Source: Acidobacteriota bacterium (lineage in GTDB: Bacteria > Acidobacteriota > Terriglobia > Terriglobales > Acidobacteriaceae). From it: a stretch of 64,000 nucleotides of DNA. The translations under genes were made by a program, and so were the position numbers. Each line of letters begins with the position of its first letter. Position 1 is the stretch's first letter. The notes under the pieces were generated by a model. It had not been told where the DNA came from. It worked only from the letters and a program-made list of their open reading frames with translations, and made no database searches. The stretch is taken from NCBI GenBank assembly GCA_003225175.1, contig QIBA01000041.1, forward strand, positions 1-64,000, in the 5' to 3' direction. Shown here piece after piece: positions 8,978 to 17,890 of the stretch.

Positions 8978-10942
8978 CTAATGGGTGCGCTCCAAGGCAA
9001 ATCCGAACCACAGAGGATTCGATCCGTTGTAGGTCAAACTACGCTTCTGCGCGGCAAATCCGGGGCGAGAAGCCATCAGTGAGCAATTCTCACAGGGCTG
9101 CTGCAGGGGGATCTCGTATTTGCCTTCTCGTCCGGAGATCGTACTTCCGACGTCTGTTCCCGACGCGTCGGTCAGTACAACCTTGGTCCGAGGCAGCGGC
9201 CAGCCCTCGGTGTCGCTCACGAAACCTCGAACGCTTCCACGCGGCGCAAGTCCTTCCGGGGCGATGCCTCTGGCCTGATAGGCAGGTCCGCGAAGCGGAC
9301 GTCCGCCATACTGACCAGTGGCCTTCTCATGCTCAAGTGCGAGGGTCCCATTTACGAACACATACTCGATTCCCACACTGGGGCGATTCGGCGATTCGAA
9401 CGTACCCACGTCAAGGACCTTCGCCGGATCGAAAATGGTGATATCGGCAAAGTAGTCCTCGCGCAAGAGTCCACGATGGTCGAGACGCACGCGTTGCGCG
9501 GGAAGACAAGTGAATTTGCGGATCGCATCTTCCAGTCGAAGGAGATGCTCCTCGCGAACATATTTTCCCAGAATGCGAGTGAAGCTTCCGTACGCGCGCG
9601 GATGCGATTTCGACTCTCCGAGAAGTCCGTCAGGAGCGACGGCGCCATAGTCGGTGCCCACACTTAGCCATGGCTGTTGCATGGCGAGACGAACATCGTT
9701 CTCCTGCATGCTGAAGTAGGCTGCGACGATCCCATCTTTGCTCTGAATCAGAAGATCGCAGACCGTGTCGAACGGCCCTTTGCGCTGCATGCGAGCTACA
9801 TCGGCGACGGTGCGCCCCTCATACTGTTTCAGTTCGGGAACGATCGTGGAAACCAGCATTACACCTTCGGGCCCGCCGACTCCACGCCACATGTTCTCGT
9901 AACCCTTGCCGCTCTCGAGTTCCTGGCGGATAGCTTCTTTCGTCTTTGGATCTTTCAGTCGCGCAACCAGCGCGTTCGATCCGCCTTCGTGATATTTCGG
10001 CGGAATGAGGGCACCCAACGATGTGGCCGAGGCGACATAGGGATACTGATCTGCCGTTACGTCTATCCCATGCGCGCGCGCATCCTCAATTTTGGAGATG
10101 ACTTGTTGCATCTTTCCCCAGTTTTGTTTTCCCGAGACCTTCAAGTGGAAAATTTCAACCGGGATACTTGCCTCACGGGAGATCCGGAATGCTTCATCGA
10201 GGGCCAGCATTTCCTCGTCGCCCTCGTTGCGCATATGCGTCGCGTAGATGCCCCCGTACTTAGAAGCCACTTTCGCGAGCGCAATCAGCTCGTCTGTTTG
10301 CGCATAGCTCGAAGGCGCATAGATCAATGCGGTGGAAATTCCCATGGCTCCATCAAGCATGGCATCGCCGACAAACTCTTCCATGTCCTTCAATTCGTCA
10401 GCTGTGGGTGCGCGATTGACCATGCCCAACACCTTCTTGCGTACTTGACCTGCCCCAACATAGGTCGCCAGATTAATCGCCGCGTGCTGCTTGGCAAGCC
10501 GATTGAAGTATTGATCAAGGCTGTCCCAGTCGACGGTCAAATGAAAATGCTCGAAATAATCTTTTCGCTCGGCCAAGTCAAACTTCACAAATGGAGCAAC
10601 GGACTCACCTTCACCCGTGATCTCCGTCGTAATGCCCTGCGTAAGCTTGCTGATCGCTCGTTTGTCGATCAGCAGATTCTCCTCGGATTGCCCAAGCATG
10701 TCGATGAATCCTGGAGCAACAATCAGGCCACTAGCATCAACCGTGCGCTTGGCTTTTACCTCGGGAGCGGCGTGTCCAACGAAGGCGATGCGATCACCGA
10801 TAATTCCAAGATCTCCGTAAAACCATGGATTGCCGCTGCCATCGACGATTTTGCCGTTGCGAATGAGCATGTCGTACTGTTGAGAGAAGGCTGAAGCGGT
10901 GAAGATTCCGAAGAAGAGAATCAGCAGAAGTTTAGTTTTCAT
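8978..10942 (-). CDS. D-aminoacylase-like amidohydrolase with C-terminal Ig-like domain
   Basis: A secreted 654-residue protein with a clear signal peptide (MKTKLLLILFFGIFTASAFS). Residues 25-550 follow the N-acyl-D-amino-acid deacylase branch of the amidohydrolases: YDMLIRNGKIVDGSGNPWF, LIVAPGFIDML, ATHMRNEGDE (one His ligand), IFHLKVSG (second His ligand), and VGTDYGAVAP (the Asp). The usual HxH pair after GFID is absent (GQSEEN follows). Residues 560-654 look like a carboxypeptidase-regulatory beta-sandwich (GSVRGFVSDTEGWPLPRTKVVLTD). The substrate is unknown; an N-acylated amino acid or related amide is the family guess. It is monocistronic and convergent with the cyclase-fold gene. Confidence 0.85.
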   Translation of the reverse strand: MKTKLLLILFFGIFTASAFSQQYDMLIRNGKIVDGSGNPWFYGDLGIIGDRIAFVGHAAPEVKAKRTVDASGLIVAPGFIDMLGQSEENLLIDKRAISKLTQGITTEITGEGESVAPFVKFDLAERKDYFEHFHLTVDWDSLDQYFNRLAKQHAAINLATYVGAGQVRKKVLGMVNRAPTADELKDMEEFVGDAMLDGAMGISTALIYAPSSYAQTDELIALAKVASKYGGIYATHMRNEGDEEMLALDEAFRISREASIPVEIFHLKVSGKQNWGKMQQVISKIEDARAHGIDVTADQYPYVASATSLGALIPPKYHEGGSNALVARLKDPKTKEAIRQELESGKGYENMWRGVGGPEGVMLVSTIVPELKQYEGRTVADVARMQRKGPFDTVCDLLIQSKDGIVAAYFSMQENDVRLAMQQPWLSVGTDYGAVAPDGLLGESKSHPRAYGSFTRILGKYVREEHLLRLEDAIRKFTCLPAQRVRLDHRGLLREDYFADITIFDPAKVLDVGTFESPNRPSVGIEYVFVNGTLALEHEKATGQYGGRPLRGPAYQARGIAPEGLAPRGSVRGFVSDTEGWPLPRTKVVLTDASGTDVGSTISGREGKYEIPLQQPCENCSLMASRPGFAAQKRSLTYNGSNPLWFGFALERTH

Positions 10943-10991
10943 GAGTTGTTGGACTTGTGGCTCCGGTTGATGGAGAAAGTTTTGTAATGAT

Positions 10992-11834
10992 TTACCACGT
11001 CAGAGTGGTTGCCAGCAAAGCGGCCGCGAGTGTCGATACAAAGTTGACTGCATTGTTGGTGAATCGGCCACGCCGCTCCAAGGTGGCGCCAAGCAGACTG
11101 TCGAGAAACATTCCGAGTGTTCCGGCTGCCGCCACGATGAGGGCGCGTCGAAGATCGATCAAGCCCGCGATCATCGCTTCAAGGGCCACCAGCGCCGCTG
11201 CCCCGACTCCTAGGAGGGTACCCGGAATGCTTATAGCTCCATCGGTTCCAGCGGGAACGAGCCTGCCCGAAGTTACAAGTCGTGCTTGCAACGCCAAGGC
11301 TTTGCCGGTTTCACTCGAAACCGTGTCGCAGGCTGCCTCCGCAAGGGCAGCAAGGCTGCCGACCAGCAGCGGCAAACGACGAGACGTAATTGCAGATAAA
11401 ACTGCGAATATCGCGGATATCCCAACGTTCGCCATTACCTGCGCGCCATCGCGCCCGCCAGAACGCTCCGCGATCCTCAGAGACTGCTTACGCTTTTTCC
11501 CGAATTTTGTGGCTAGCAACGTGAGGACAAATACCAACAGAGCGGCAACGAACATCGCTGGCCCTGAAGTCACTAACAGCATGGAGGTGACAAGAAAGCC
11601 TGCTGCTGCGCCGCTGCCTGTAACACTGGCAAGGACTCTCGCGACCACTGCAAAAGCTAGAGTGATCATGAGAGCTGGTAGCAGTCGCGCGCAAAAGGGA
11701 ATTTTCACCGCAATCGCACTGAATAAGGCGAGTAATCCTAATGCAAACAGGATCCAAAAGCGGGCGCTGCTAGTGCGAGTTGGCGTCGAGGCGTGAGGAA
11801 CTGCGTCCATAGATGGCGGCAGTGAGGACGGCAT
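10992..11834 (-). CDS. DUF92 integral membrane protein
   Basis: A strongly hydrophobic protein with about seven predicted membrane segments. The DUF92/TIGR00297 marks are clear: a GRDGAQVMANVG segment, AEAACDTVSSETGKAL, GTDGAISIPGTLLGVGAAAL and, near the end, GATLERRGRFTNNAVNFVST. Eukaryotic relatives are TMEM19 and the plastid phytyl-phosphate kinase VTE6; bacterial members are mostly uncharacterised, so the role here is open. The start is uncertain: ATG codons at 11834 and 11810 and a TTG at 11861 all lack a good Shine-Dalgarno. It is divergent from ku. Confidence 0.8.
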   Translation of the reverse strand: MPSSLPPSMDAVPHASTPTRTSSARFWILFALGLLALFSAIAVKIPFCARLLPALMITLAFAVVARVLASVTGSGAAAGFLVTSMLLVTSGPAMFVAALLVFVLTLLATKFGKKRKQSLRIAERSGGRDGAQVMANVGISAIFAVLSAITSRRLPLLVGSLAALAEAACDTVSSETGKALALQARLVTSGRLVPAGTDGAISIPGTLLGVGAAALVALEAMIAGLIDLRRALIVAAAGTLGMFLDSLLGATLERRGRFTNNAVNFVSTLAAALLATTLTW

Positions 11835-11952
11835 CTGGTGGGGGTATCTGCATCGTAACAAACTGGACCGTTTGTAATCTTGAATTTACGCGTTCTAAAG
11901 GTAGAATTACGCTCCTACGCTATTGGGCCTGGACGACACTTAAGGAATAACT

Positions 11953-12831
11953 ATGGCTGCTTCGGTTTGGACTGGATATCTGACATTTGGCCTCATTTCG
12001 ATGCCAGTGCGCCTGTTTTCTGGCGCGCGCTCCAATCATGTTTCCTTTCATATGCTTCATCGTGACGATCATGTTCGAGTGAAGCAGCAGCTCGTCTGTC
12101 CAGAGGAGGACAAAGTGATCGGCCGAGACGAGATCGTGAAGGGCTATGAGTTCCGCAAGGGCGAATACGTGATTATCGAGCCGGAAGAGCTGAAGAAGAT
12201 CGAGCCTAAAACGGCAAAAGCCATGGAGATCCTGGAATTTGTGAAGGCCGACGATATCGATCCCATTTACTTTGAGTCTTCCTATTACCTAATGCCTGAA
12301 GAAGCGGGCAAGCGGCCATATGCGCTGCTGCAGAAGGCTCTCGAGGACAGCAAGCATGTGGCGATCGCAAAGCTCGCAATGCACAACCGCGAGTACACAG
12401 TATTTTTGCGTCCGCATAATGGCGGCATGATGCTGCACACCATGTATTATCAGGACGAAATTCGTCACATTGAGGATTTCGGCAAAAGCGACGTCGAGAT
12501 CAAGGACTCAGAGTTAAAGGTCGCGCATCAACTTGTGAATGCGCTCGCCGCAGACTGGGAGCCGAAGAAGTACTACGATACCTTCGAAGCGAATGTGAAA
12601 GAACTGATCAAGGCGCACCTCGAAGGCAAGCACGTGGTGGGAGTGGAGAAGCCGAAGAAGGCAGCGCCGGTAGTCGATCTGATGGACGCGCTCAAACAGA
12701 GCCTCGCACAGATGGAAGGCAAGAAAAAGGGGCCGCAGCGTGCTATCGATTATCAGCGTGAGAATCAGGTTCGTATTAGCGACGAACCGCAGCCTTCAAA
12801 GAAGGCCGTACGGAAGAGAAAGAGCGCGTAG
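11953..12831 (+). CDS. ku: Ku homodimer protein of bacterial non-homologous end joining
   Basis: This 292-residue Ku protein forms a ring on DNA double-strand ends and normally recruits LigD. The family opening SVWTGYLTFGLISMPVRLFSG is followed by the beta-barrel core (VCPEEDKVIGRDEIVKGYEF, DIDPIYFESSYYL). The conserved helix region covers KVAHQLVNALAADWEPKKYYD, and a Lys-rich C-terminal tail (residues 255-292) probably binds DNA or LigD. The length is typical. No ligD is found in this window, so the partner must be encoded elsewhere. The start is secured by aaggaataact before the ATG. Confidence 0.97.
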   Translation: MAASVWTGYLTFGLISMPVRLFSGARSNHVSFHMLHRDDHVRVKQQLVCPEEDKVIGRDEIVKGYEFRKGEYVIIEPEELKKIEPKTAKAMEILEFVKADDIDPIYFESSYYLMPEEAGKRPYALLQKALEDSKHVAIAKLAMHNREYTVFLRPHNGGMMLHTMYYQDEIRHIEDFGKSDVEIKDSELKVAHQLVNALAADWEPKKYYDTFEANVKELIKAHLEGKHVVGVEKPKKAAPVVDLMDALKQSLAQMEGKKKGPQRAIDYQRENQVRISDEPQPSKKAVRKRKSA

Positions 12832-12837
12832 CCACGA

Positions 12838-12863
12838 GTGGAGACGCAGCATGCCTGCATCCC
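12838..12863. repeat. Degenerate copy of the dispersed palindrome
   Basis: Eighteen bases here match one arm and the centre of the 28-base palindrome found intact at 17299 and 48221 (gtggagacgcagcatgc...), after which the second arm has decayed. It begins seven bases after the ku stop. Confidence 0.55.
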
Positions 12864-12884
12864 TTTATACGTATCGCAATCTCA

Positions 12885-12890
12885 TATAAT
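12885..12890 (+). promoter_or_regulatory. Possible -10 box for mnmA
   Basis: A perfect TATAAT lies 60 bases before the mnmA ATG, in the gap after ku. The -35 region 17 bases upstream is poor, so this is a weak assignment based on one hexamer. Confidence 0.3.
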
Positions 12891-12949
12891 AAGCAGACAG
12901 TCCTTCCCTTGAGCCTTCTGGCTTGCCCGTTGTGACTGCATCCAGCTGT

Positions 12950-14056
12950 ATGTCTAAGCCAACCATCGCCGTAGCTATGTCCGGAGGCGTGGATTCGTCC
13001 ACAGTGGCAGCCATGCTGCGCTCTGATGGGCATCCAGTGGTCGGCCTGACGATGCAGCTCTGGAATCAGCGAAGACTCGCTGGACGTGTGGGGATGCCGG
13101 AGGATGTGCAAGGCCGATGCTGCTCAATCGAGGACGTTTACGACGCTCGCCATGTAGCCGAGCATCTTGGTATTCCGTACTATGTAGTGAACCATCAGGA
13201 GCGGTTCGAGCGCGACGTCGTTCGTCCGTTTGTTGACGAATATCTCTCTGGCCGTACTCCGATTCCGTGCAGTCTCTGCAACAATCACTTGAAGTTTGAC
13301 GAGCTCCTTATTACGGCCCAGCAAATTGGTGCCGACTTGCTTGCGACTGGACATTATGCGCGCGTTGAATATTCCGCAGAGCGCGGCCGATGGCTTCTGC
13401 TGCGCGGTCGAGACTTAAGCAAGGATCAGAGTTATTTCCTCTTTGGACTGACGCAAGACCAGCTCAGCCGCACGCTTTTCCCGTTAGGAAACATGTCGAA
13501 GCCGGAAGTTCGCGACCTGGCCCACCAACATGGTCTGGCGCTTGCCGAGAAGCCCGACTCGCAGGAGATTTGCTTTATTCCGGGCGGTGACTACAAGCGA
13601 TTTATCGACGCTTACCTCCACGAGCAAGGCGAGGAGCTGCCGGATACCTCAGGCGAATTGGTGACGATATCCGGCGAAGTGATCGGTACCCACGCTGGCA
13701 TCCACAACTTCACGGTAGGACAGCGCAAGGGCTTGGGCGTCGCAACCGGGTCGCCGCTTTATGTGATCGAGCTGCGCGGGGACAAGCAACAAGTCATTGT
13801 CGGAGGAGACCACGATCTGCGCTCGCGAACTCTGCGCGCTCATCGCTTGAATTGGATTGCCTTCGACACTCTTGAGGGTTGCATCCGCTTGAAGGCCAAA
13901 ATTCGCCATCGTCACGAGCCGGCAGAAGCGGAGGTCAGAATGGACGGAAACCGCGCGGCGGTCACTTTTGACGAACCGCAAAGAGCTATTACTCCGGGAC
14001 AGGCGGTTGTCTTTTACGACGACAATCTTGTGATCGGCGGCGGCTGGATCTGCTGA
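12950..14056 (+). CDS. mnmA: tRNA-specific 2-thiouridylase
   Basis: The 368-residue protein thiolates uridine 34 of tRNA-Lys, -Glu and -Gln. The PP-loop AMSGGVDSSTVAAML (residues 9-23) activates the uridine with ATP. The family cysteine is Cys110 in CSLCNNHLKF, and the partner cysteine is in SQEICFIPGGDYKRF. LATGHYARVEY and SKDQSYFLFGL are also family marks, and the C-terminal beta-barrel includes HNFTVGQRKGLGVATGSPLYV. The ATG at 12950 (MSKPTIAVAMSGG) is chosen because the sequence upstream, starting at a TTG, is not part of the family. It converges on the next gene with only six bases between stops. Confidence 0.97.
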   Translation: MSKPTIAVAMSGGVDSSTVAAMLRSDGHPVVGLTMQLWNQRRLAGRVGMPEDVQGRCCSIEDVYDARHVAEHLGIPYYVVNHQERFERDVVRPFVDEYLSGRTPIPCSLCNNHLKFDELLITAQQIGADLLATGHYARVEYSAERGRWLLLRGRDLSKDQSYFLFGLTQDQLSRTLFPLGNMSKPEVRDLAHQHGLALAEKPDSQEICFIPGGDYKRFIDAYLHEQGEELPDTSGELVTISGEVIGTHAGIHNFTVGQRKGLGVATGSPLYVIELRGDKQQVIVGGDHDLRSRTLRAHRLNWIAFDTLEGCIRLKAKIRHRHEPAEAEVRMDGNRAAVTFDEPQRAITPGQAVVFYDDNLVIGGGWIC

Positions 14057-14062
14057 GCGGAT

Positions 14063-14584
14063 TTAAACGAACATTCCTTCGTCATTCGTACTGCGCTTCC
14101 GCTCTTCACGAACCTCTCGCTTCTGATTCAGGAAAGCTCCAACGCCCACGCTGATAGCCTGAAGAATGCCGTTCACACGACGAACGGGAAACAGTACTGA
14201 GTTCTGCACTGCTCCCGTAGTCTTCTCCACCCGCTCGAGTGTTCGTGTAAGAATCTCATCTGCTGCTACGACCTTGTTCTTAGTCCGAATAGCCATCTCG
14301 ATGGCGGTATCACCCAACGTGACCGCCTGCTTCTTCAGTGTCGCGGAAGCTTCGGAGAGGTTCGAAGTGATCTCCTTCACTTTGGGAGTGGCATCGGCGA
14401 GGAGGTCGCGAGCGTTCTCGATCAATGGTGTAGTGCGCCGCTGAAAATCCATTGCAATGTCATGCACTTGCGACGTAGTTCGGCGCATCGTGAGATAAAT
14501 GCCAAGCAGAATCAGCATCTGCAGCACGATGGCCAGAGACGTGATCGCAATGAAGGCGGTCAGGAGGTTGGAGTTCATGGGCAT
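14063..14584 (-). CDS. Small membrane protein with long coiled-coil-like helix
   Basis: This 173-residue protein has one N-terminal membrane helix (residues 8-32) followed by a long hydrophilic helical stretch (residues 35-140), rich in Thr, Ala, Glu and Lys with heptad-like spacing (PLIENARDLLADATPKVKEI). It resembles the DUF948-type helical envelope proteins in general build, but I cannot place it in a named family with confidence. It follows a YtxH-like gene 44 bases away on the same strand, and such pairs of helical membrane proteins are common in Acidobacteriota. Its role is unknown, perhaps in envelope stress or structure. Confidence 0.65.
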   Translation of the reverse strand: MPMNSNLLTAFIAITSLAIVLQMLILLGIYLTMRRTTSQVHDIAMDFQRRTTPLIENARDLLADATPKVKEITSNLSEASATLKKQAVTLGDTAIEMAIRTKNKVVAADEILTRTLERVEKTTGAVQNSVLFPVRRVNGILQAISVGVGAFLNQKREVREERKRSTNDEGMFV

Positions 14585-14628
14585 GCTCTCGGTCCATCGT
14601 TCGGGGCGATGGACCGGAGTAGCTGTTC

Positions 14629-14922
14629 TTAGGCCTTGGGCTCGACTGCGTCGCGATATGCCTGACGACCGGCTTCCACCGCTGAGGTGATCTGGTCTTT
14701 GGAGCGGCTGATGGTGTCTTTTCCCTTTTGGACGTACTGGTTCACCTGACCTCTAAATTCCTGCGTGCGATTGTTGAGGTATTCGCGGCCTTCATTAGCC
14801 GATTGCAGGATCGTATCGCGAGTCTCTTTTCCGGATTTCGGAGCGTAGAGGACCCCAACGAGTGCGCCAAGACCCAATCCGGCGAGGAACCATCCAATGC
14901 TGCTATTGTCGTTGTCTGCCAT
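14629..14922 (-). CDS. YtxH-like small membrane protein
   Basis: A 97-residue protein with the YtxH pattern: a short Gly-rich membrane helix (WFLAGLGLGALVGVLYAPKSG, residues 10-30) followed by the hallmark APKSGKETRD and an amphipathic helix to the end. YtxH proteins are general-stress-associated in Bacillus; no molecular function is established. It is probably co-transcribed with the helical membrane protein downstream, the ATG being preceded by agg in gggaggcacgcagg. Confidence 0.8.
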   Translation of the reverse strand: MADNDNSSIGWFLAGLGLGALVGVLYAPKSGKETRDTILQSANEGREYLNNRTQEFRGQVNQYVQKGKDTISRSKDQITSAVEAGRQAYRDAVEPKA

Positions 14923-15109
14923 AACCTGCGTGCCTCCCAGCGAAGATTGCTAAGAAGGGGATGTTAGCACAAAGCAGCTTCTAAGCTGCTCAGCTCCTGA
15001 GCGGTTGCGGCGATTTTTGGAGTGCTGGAATCCTAGGGCGTTTGGCGTTCGCGGGAAGCTCTCCCCATCAATGCGAGCGCGAGATCCAAAGAGCAAGAAA
15101 ATAACAAGC

Positions 15110-16483
15110 TTAGGAGCTTAGGAGCTGGAAAAAACGAATTATCGATTCGATCCCGCGATAAAAGTTGGGAATGTGGAATTTCTCATTGGGGGCGTGGAGA
15201 TTGTCGTCCGGCAATCCGAATCCCATCATGACTGATGGAATGCCGAGATGCTTCTCGAAATCCGCCACCACGGGAATCGAGCCGCCACTGCGAATGAAGA
15301 CCGTGTCTTTGCCGAAAACTTCTTTCATGGCATCCTTTGCCGCCTGCACATAATGGTTGTCGGTGCGGATGAGCATCGGATCAGCGCCGCTGATTTGGCG
15401 AATATTGATCTGAATACCGCGAGGGGTAATTGATTTCACGTAGTTGGAGAATCGCTTGAAGATCTCGTCAGGATTCTGATTTGGGACGAGACGCATCGAA
15501 ATTTTCGCAGATGCTTTTGCAGGAATCACAGTTTTGGCTCCGGCACCGATGAAGCCGCCAGGCATGCCGTGAACATCGAGCGTTGGGCGGGCCCAGGTTC
15601 GCTCGGCTACGGAATATCCTGGCTCCCCTGTGAGTTCGGTACTTCCAACTTCCTGTTCCAGATATTCCTTCTCATCAAACGGAAGCGATTTCCAACTGCG
15701 CAGCTCGTCTGCTGAAGGTGTCGTAACGCGATCGTAGAATCCCGGAACGAAAATGCGGCCATTCTCGTCTTTCAATTTTGCAACGATCTGTGCCAGCGCA
15801 ACAAATGGGTTTGGAGCCGCACCGCCGTACATTCCGGAGTGCAGATCGACTTTCGCTCCGCGAGCTTCGACTTCGGTGTAAACCAGGCCACGCAGTCCTA
15901 CACAGAGCGTGGGCAGATTGGGAGCGTACATCTCCGTATCAGAAACCAGGGCAAAATCGGCTTTGAGCTTCTGCGGATTTTCTTGTATATATTTTGCGAT
16001 CGCCTCTCCCCCAACTTCTTCTTCGCCTTCAAGCAGCAGGCGGACATTGATCGGGAGCTTACCGGCCCCGCTCTTCATGAGCGATTCGAGCGCTTTTAGA
16101 TGCATGAACATCTGACCTTTGTCGTCCACTGCGCCACGTGCATAAAGGTTCTGATTGCGCTCGGTCGGCTCAAACGGCGGAGTGGTCCACTCGTTCAGCG
16201 GATCAGGAGGCTGAACGTCGTAATGTCCATAGCAAAGCGCAGTGGGCTTGCCAGTGGCGTGTAGCCAGTCGGCATAGACGAGAGGATGGCCGGCGGTCTT
16301 GATGACTTCGACATGTTCGAGGCCGATGCTGCGCATTTGAGCTGCAAGGAAATCGGCTGCGCGTTCGATATCGCTCTTGTGCTGAGGAAGCGTGCTGACA
16401 CTAGGGATACGAAGGAGATCTTTGAGCTCTGCAAGAAACCGCGGCTGGTTCTGCCGGGCATATTCAAGAGCAGGGGAGGACAT
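15110..16483 (-). CDS. M20-family dipeptidase
   Basis: The 457-residue metallopeptidase belongs to the M20 group, near the CNDP-like dipeptidases. Zinc ligands and catalytic residues are in place: His87 and Asp89 in CYGHYDVQPP, Asp120 in ARGAVDDKG, the Glu cluster 154-156 in LEGEEEVGG, Asp in VSDTEMYAP, and a C-terminal His in DDNLHAPNEKFHI. The dimerisation (lid) domain is inserted at about residues 215-350. No signal peptide is seen, so it should act in the cytosol on di- or small peptides. The length fits the family. It is followed at a distance by the YtxH pair. Confidence 0.92.
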   Translation of the reverse strand: MSSPALEYARQNQPRFLAELKDLLRIPSVSTLPQHKSDIERAADFLAAQMRSIGLEHVEVIKTAGHPLVYADWLHATGKPTALCYGHYDVQPPDPLNEWTTPPFEPTERNQNLYARGAVDDKGQMFMHLKALESLMKSGAGKLPINVRLLLEGEEEVGGEAIAKYIQENPQKLKADFALVSDTEMYAPNLPTLCVGLRGLVYTEVEARGAKVDLHSGMYGGAAPNPFVALAQIVAKLKDENGRIFVPGFYDRVTTPSADELRSWKSLPFDEKEYLEQEVGSTELTGEPGYSVAERTWARPTLDVHGMPGGFIGAGAKTVIPAKASAKISMRLVPNQNPDEIFKRFSNYVKSITPRGIQINIRQISGADPMLIRTDNHYVQAAKDAMKEVFGKDTVFIRSGGSIPVVADFEKHLGIPSVMMGFGLPDDNLHAPNEKFHIPNFYRGIESIIRFFQLLSS

Positions 16484-16581
16484 CTTGACAACCTCTTTTC
16501 ACTGCAGATTGTTCCCGTGAAACGATTCAGTATAGCAGCGGAAAAGCATGACATTCTGGACGGCGCACCCCGGCGCTCCGT

Positions 16582-17268
16582 TCACAGGCGTTTCAGTAGC
16601 TCCTTTGCTTTTTCGAGTTCTGGAAACAGTTTTTCCTCATCCTGGAACGCTTTGGGATGAACACACCTCCGGCTGCCGTTCAGCTTCACAGGATGTTTCA
16701 GGTGAAGCATCTCGTGATACACAAGGTATTCAACCGCATACCGGGGCATATCCGCTCTGTCGAAGACGCGGCTGATGACAATCGTGTTGTGAGCAGGATC
16801 GTAGTGGCCGAGGCTCTGGCGCGATGCATAGCGACTCCATGTCATGAGCGGCCGCGCAAGTAGCCCGTAAAAAAAGCGCCGATTCAAATCCTCGAAGACT
16901 GCTTCGAGGTTATAGTGCTGACCTTGAGGAGATAGCAGGATCTTCCGCCCGCGTTGCTGCCGCAGTAAATGCGCTTTACCAGAGACATCTCTGCGTCCCA
17001 GGTATCGACGATATCGTGTGGCATGCCGCCTCTGAATCTCTTTTCGGTAGAGCTTGGCGAGTAGAATGTGCGCAATGGCATGAAGTACGTCCTTGGGAGC
17101 GCCGGACAGCAAATCGGAGATCCGTACCAGGACTCTTCCTTGCCGCAGCCGAATAGTGTTGTTGATGTTGGAAAAAGGAAAGAATTGCACGCGAAACTCA
17201 GGAAATGGCGCCCGTGGACGTAATTCACGGTACGCCTGGGAAAAAATGTCCTTGAGCTTCGGGGTCAC
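16582..17268 (-). CDS. SprT-like zinc metallopeptidase
   Basis: A 228-residue protein with a SprT-like core in its C-terminal half. YNLEAVFEDLNRRFF is followed by TWSRYASRQSLGHYDP and by the zinc motif HEMLH at residues 185-189, with a further His in CVHPKAF. Relatives include SprT and the Spartan protease that removes DNA-protein crosslinks. Bacterial members of this length have no proven substrate. The N-terminal half (residues 1-110) is basic and lacks a signal peptide. The start is the first ATG in the frame. Confidence 0.8.
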   Translation of the reverse strand: MTPKLKDIFSQAYRELRPRAPFPEFRVQFFPFSNINNTIRLRQGRVLVRISDLLSGAPKDVLHAIAHILLAKLYRKEIQRRHATRYRRYLGRRDVSGKAHLLRQQRGRKILLSPQGQHYNLEAVFEDLNRRFFYGLLARPLMTWSRYASRQSLGHYDPAHNTIVISRVFDRADMPRYAVEYLVYHEMLHLKHPVKLNGSRRCVHPKAFQDEEKLFPELEKAKELLKRL

Positions 17269-17298
17269 CTAAATCGAATTTAGCACGCCGCGCGGCAA

Positions 17299-17326
17299 GT
17301 AGAGACGCAGCATGCTGCGTCTCTAC
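17299..17326. repeat. Intact 28-base dispersed palindrome
   Basis: A perfect 28-base palindrome whose left arm is gtagagacgcagca. The same sequence occurs exactly at 48221-48248 and in decayed form at 37925 and 12838. It lies downstream of the stop of the minus-strand secreted protein at 17342. A hairpin of 14 bp would form in RNA from either strand. Confidence 0.9.
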
Positions 17327-17341
17327 CATCAAGCATAAAGC

Positions 17342-17881
17342 TCACGTTTTTTTCTTCTTCGCAAATTTAGCGTTTTGTTCTTCCAGAAGTTTGCGTGTGC
17401 TGTCAGCGCTGCGATTTACGGAGTCGATGGCGTCCTCAAGGGCAAATTTGTAATCAGCAGCTTCATCCACGTTCTTCGAGTTCTCCGACGCAGCCTTCAA
17501 TTCACGCAGCTTAGTCTGGAAATCGCTGTCCATCTCGACAACCTGTTTCAAAGGTTTCCGCAGATCAGCGTTGCGCTCGTTGTAGTTCTCTACGTTGTCG
17601 TCAACTTCATCCACAAGTGTCGCGATATCCTCGAGGAGATCATGAATCTTCTGGCCTCGGCCTTTGTTCAGTTTGGGATCGGAACGTAACTGCTCAACGG
17701 CGACTATCCGCGCCTTTGTGAAATCGACCATCAACTTGAGGCGTTTTTCCGGTTCAATGGCAGTCTCCCGAAGTTGATCGACTTCCTTTTCAGTAAGCGG
17801 ATCCCGATCGCGAACCTGGGAACACAATGGGAGATTCAGAACTAATGTCACTGCGAAATAGAGGAGAGGACTAGCGCGCAT
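17342..17881 (-). CDS. Secreted helical protein of unknown function
   Basis: The 179-residue protein starts with a signal peptide (LYFAVTLVLNLPLCS) and continues as one long charged helical region (EKRLKLMVDFTKARIVAVEQL), ending in a Lys run (AKFAKKKKT). I recognise no family. It is the last gene of the uvrA-TPR-secreted-secreted run, with a 9-base gap to the gene before it. The two secreted proteins are similar in style (signal peptide, then coiled coil) but not clearly homologous. They may act with the TPR protein in the periplasm. Confidence 0.6.
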   Translation of the reverse strand: MRASPLLYFAVTLVLNLPLCSQVRDRDPLTEKEVDQLRETAIEPEKRLKLMVDFTKARIVAVEQLRSDPKLNKGRGQKIHDLLEDIATLVDEVDDNVENYNERNADLRKPLKQVVEMDSDFQTKLRELKAASENSKNVDEAADYKFALEDAIDSVNRSADSTRKLLEEQNAKFAKKKKT

Positions 17882-17890
17882 AGAGCTACC

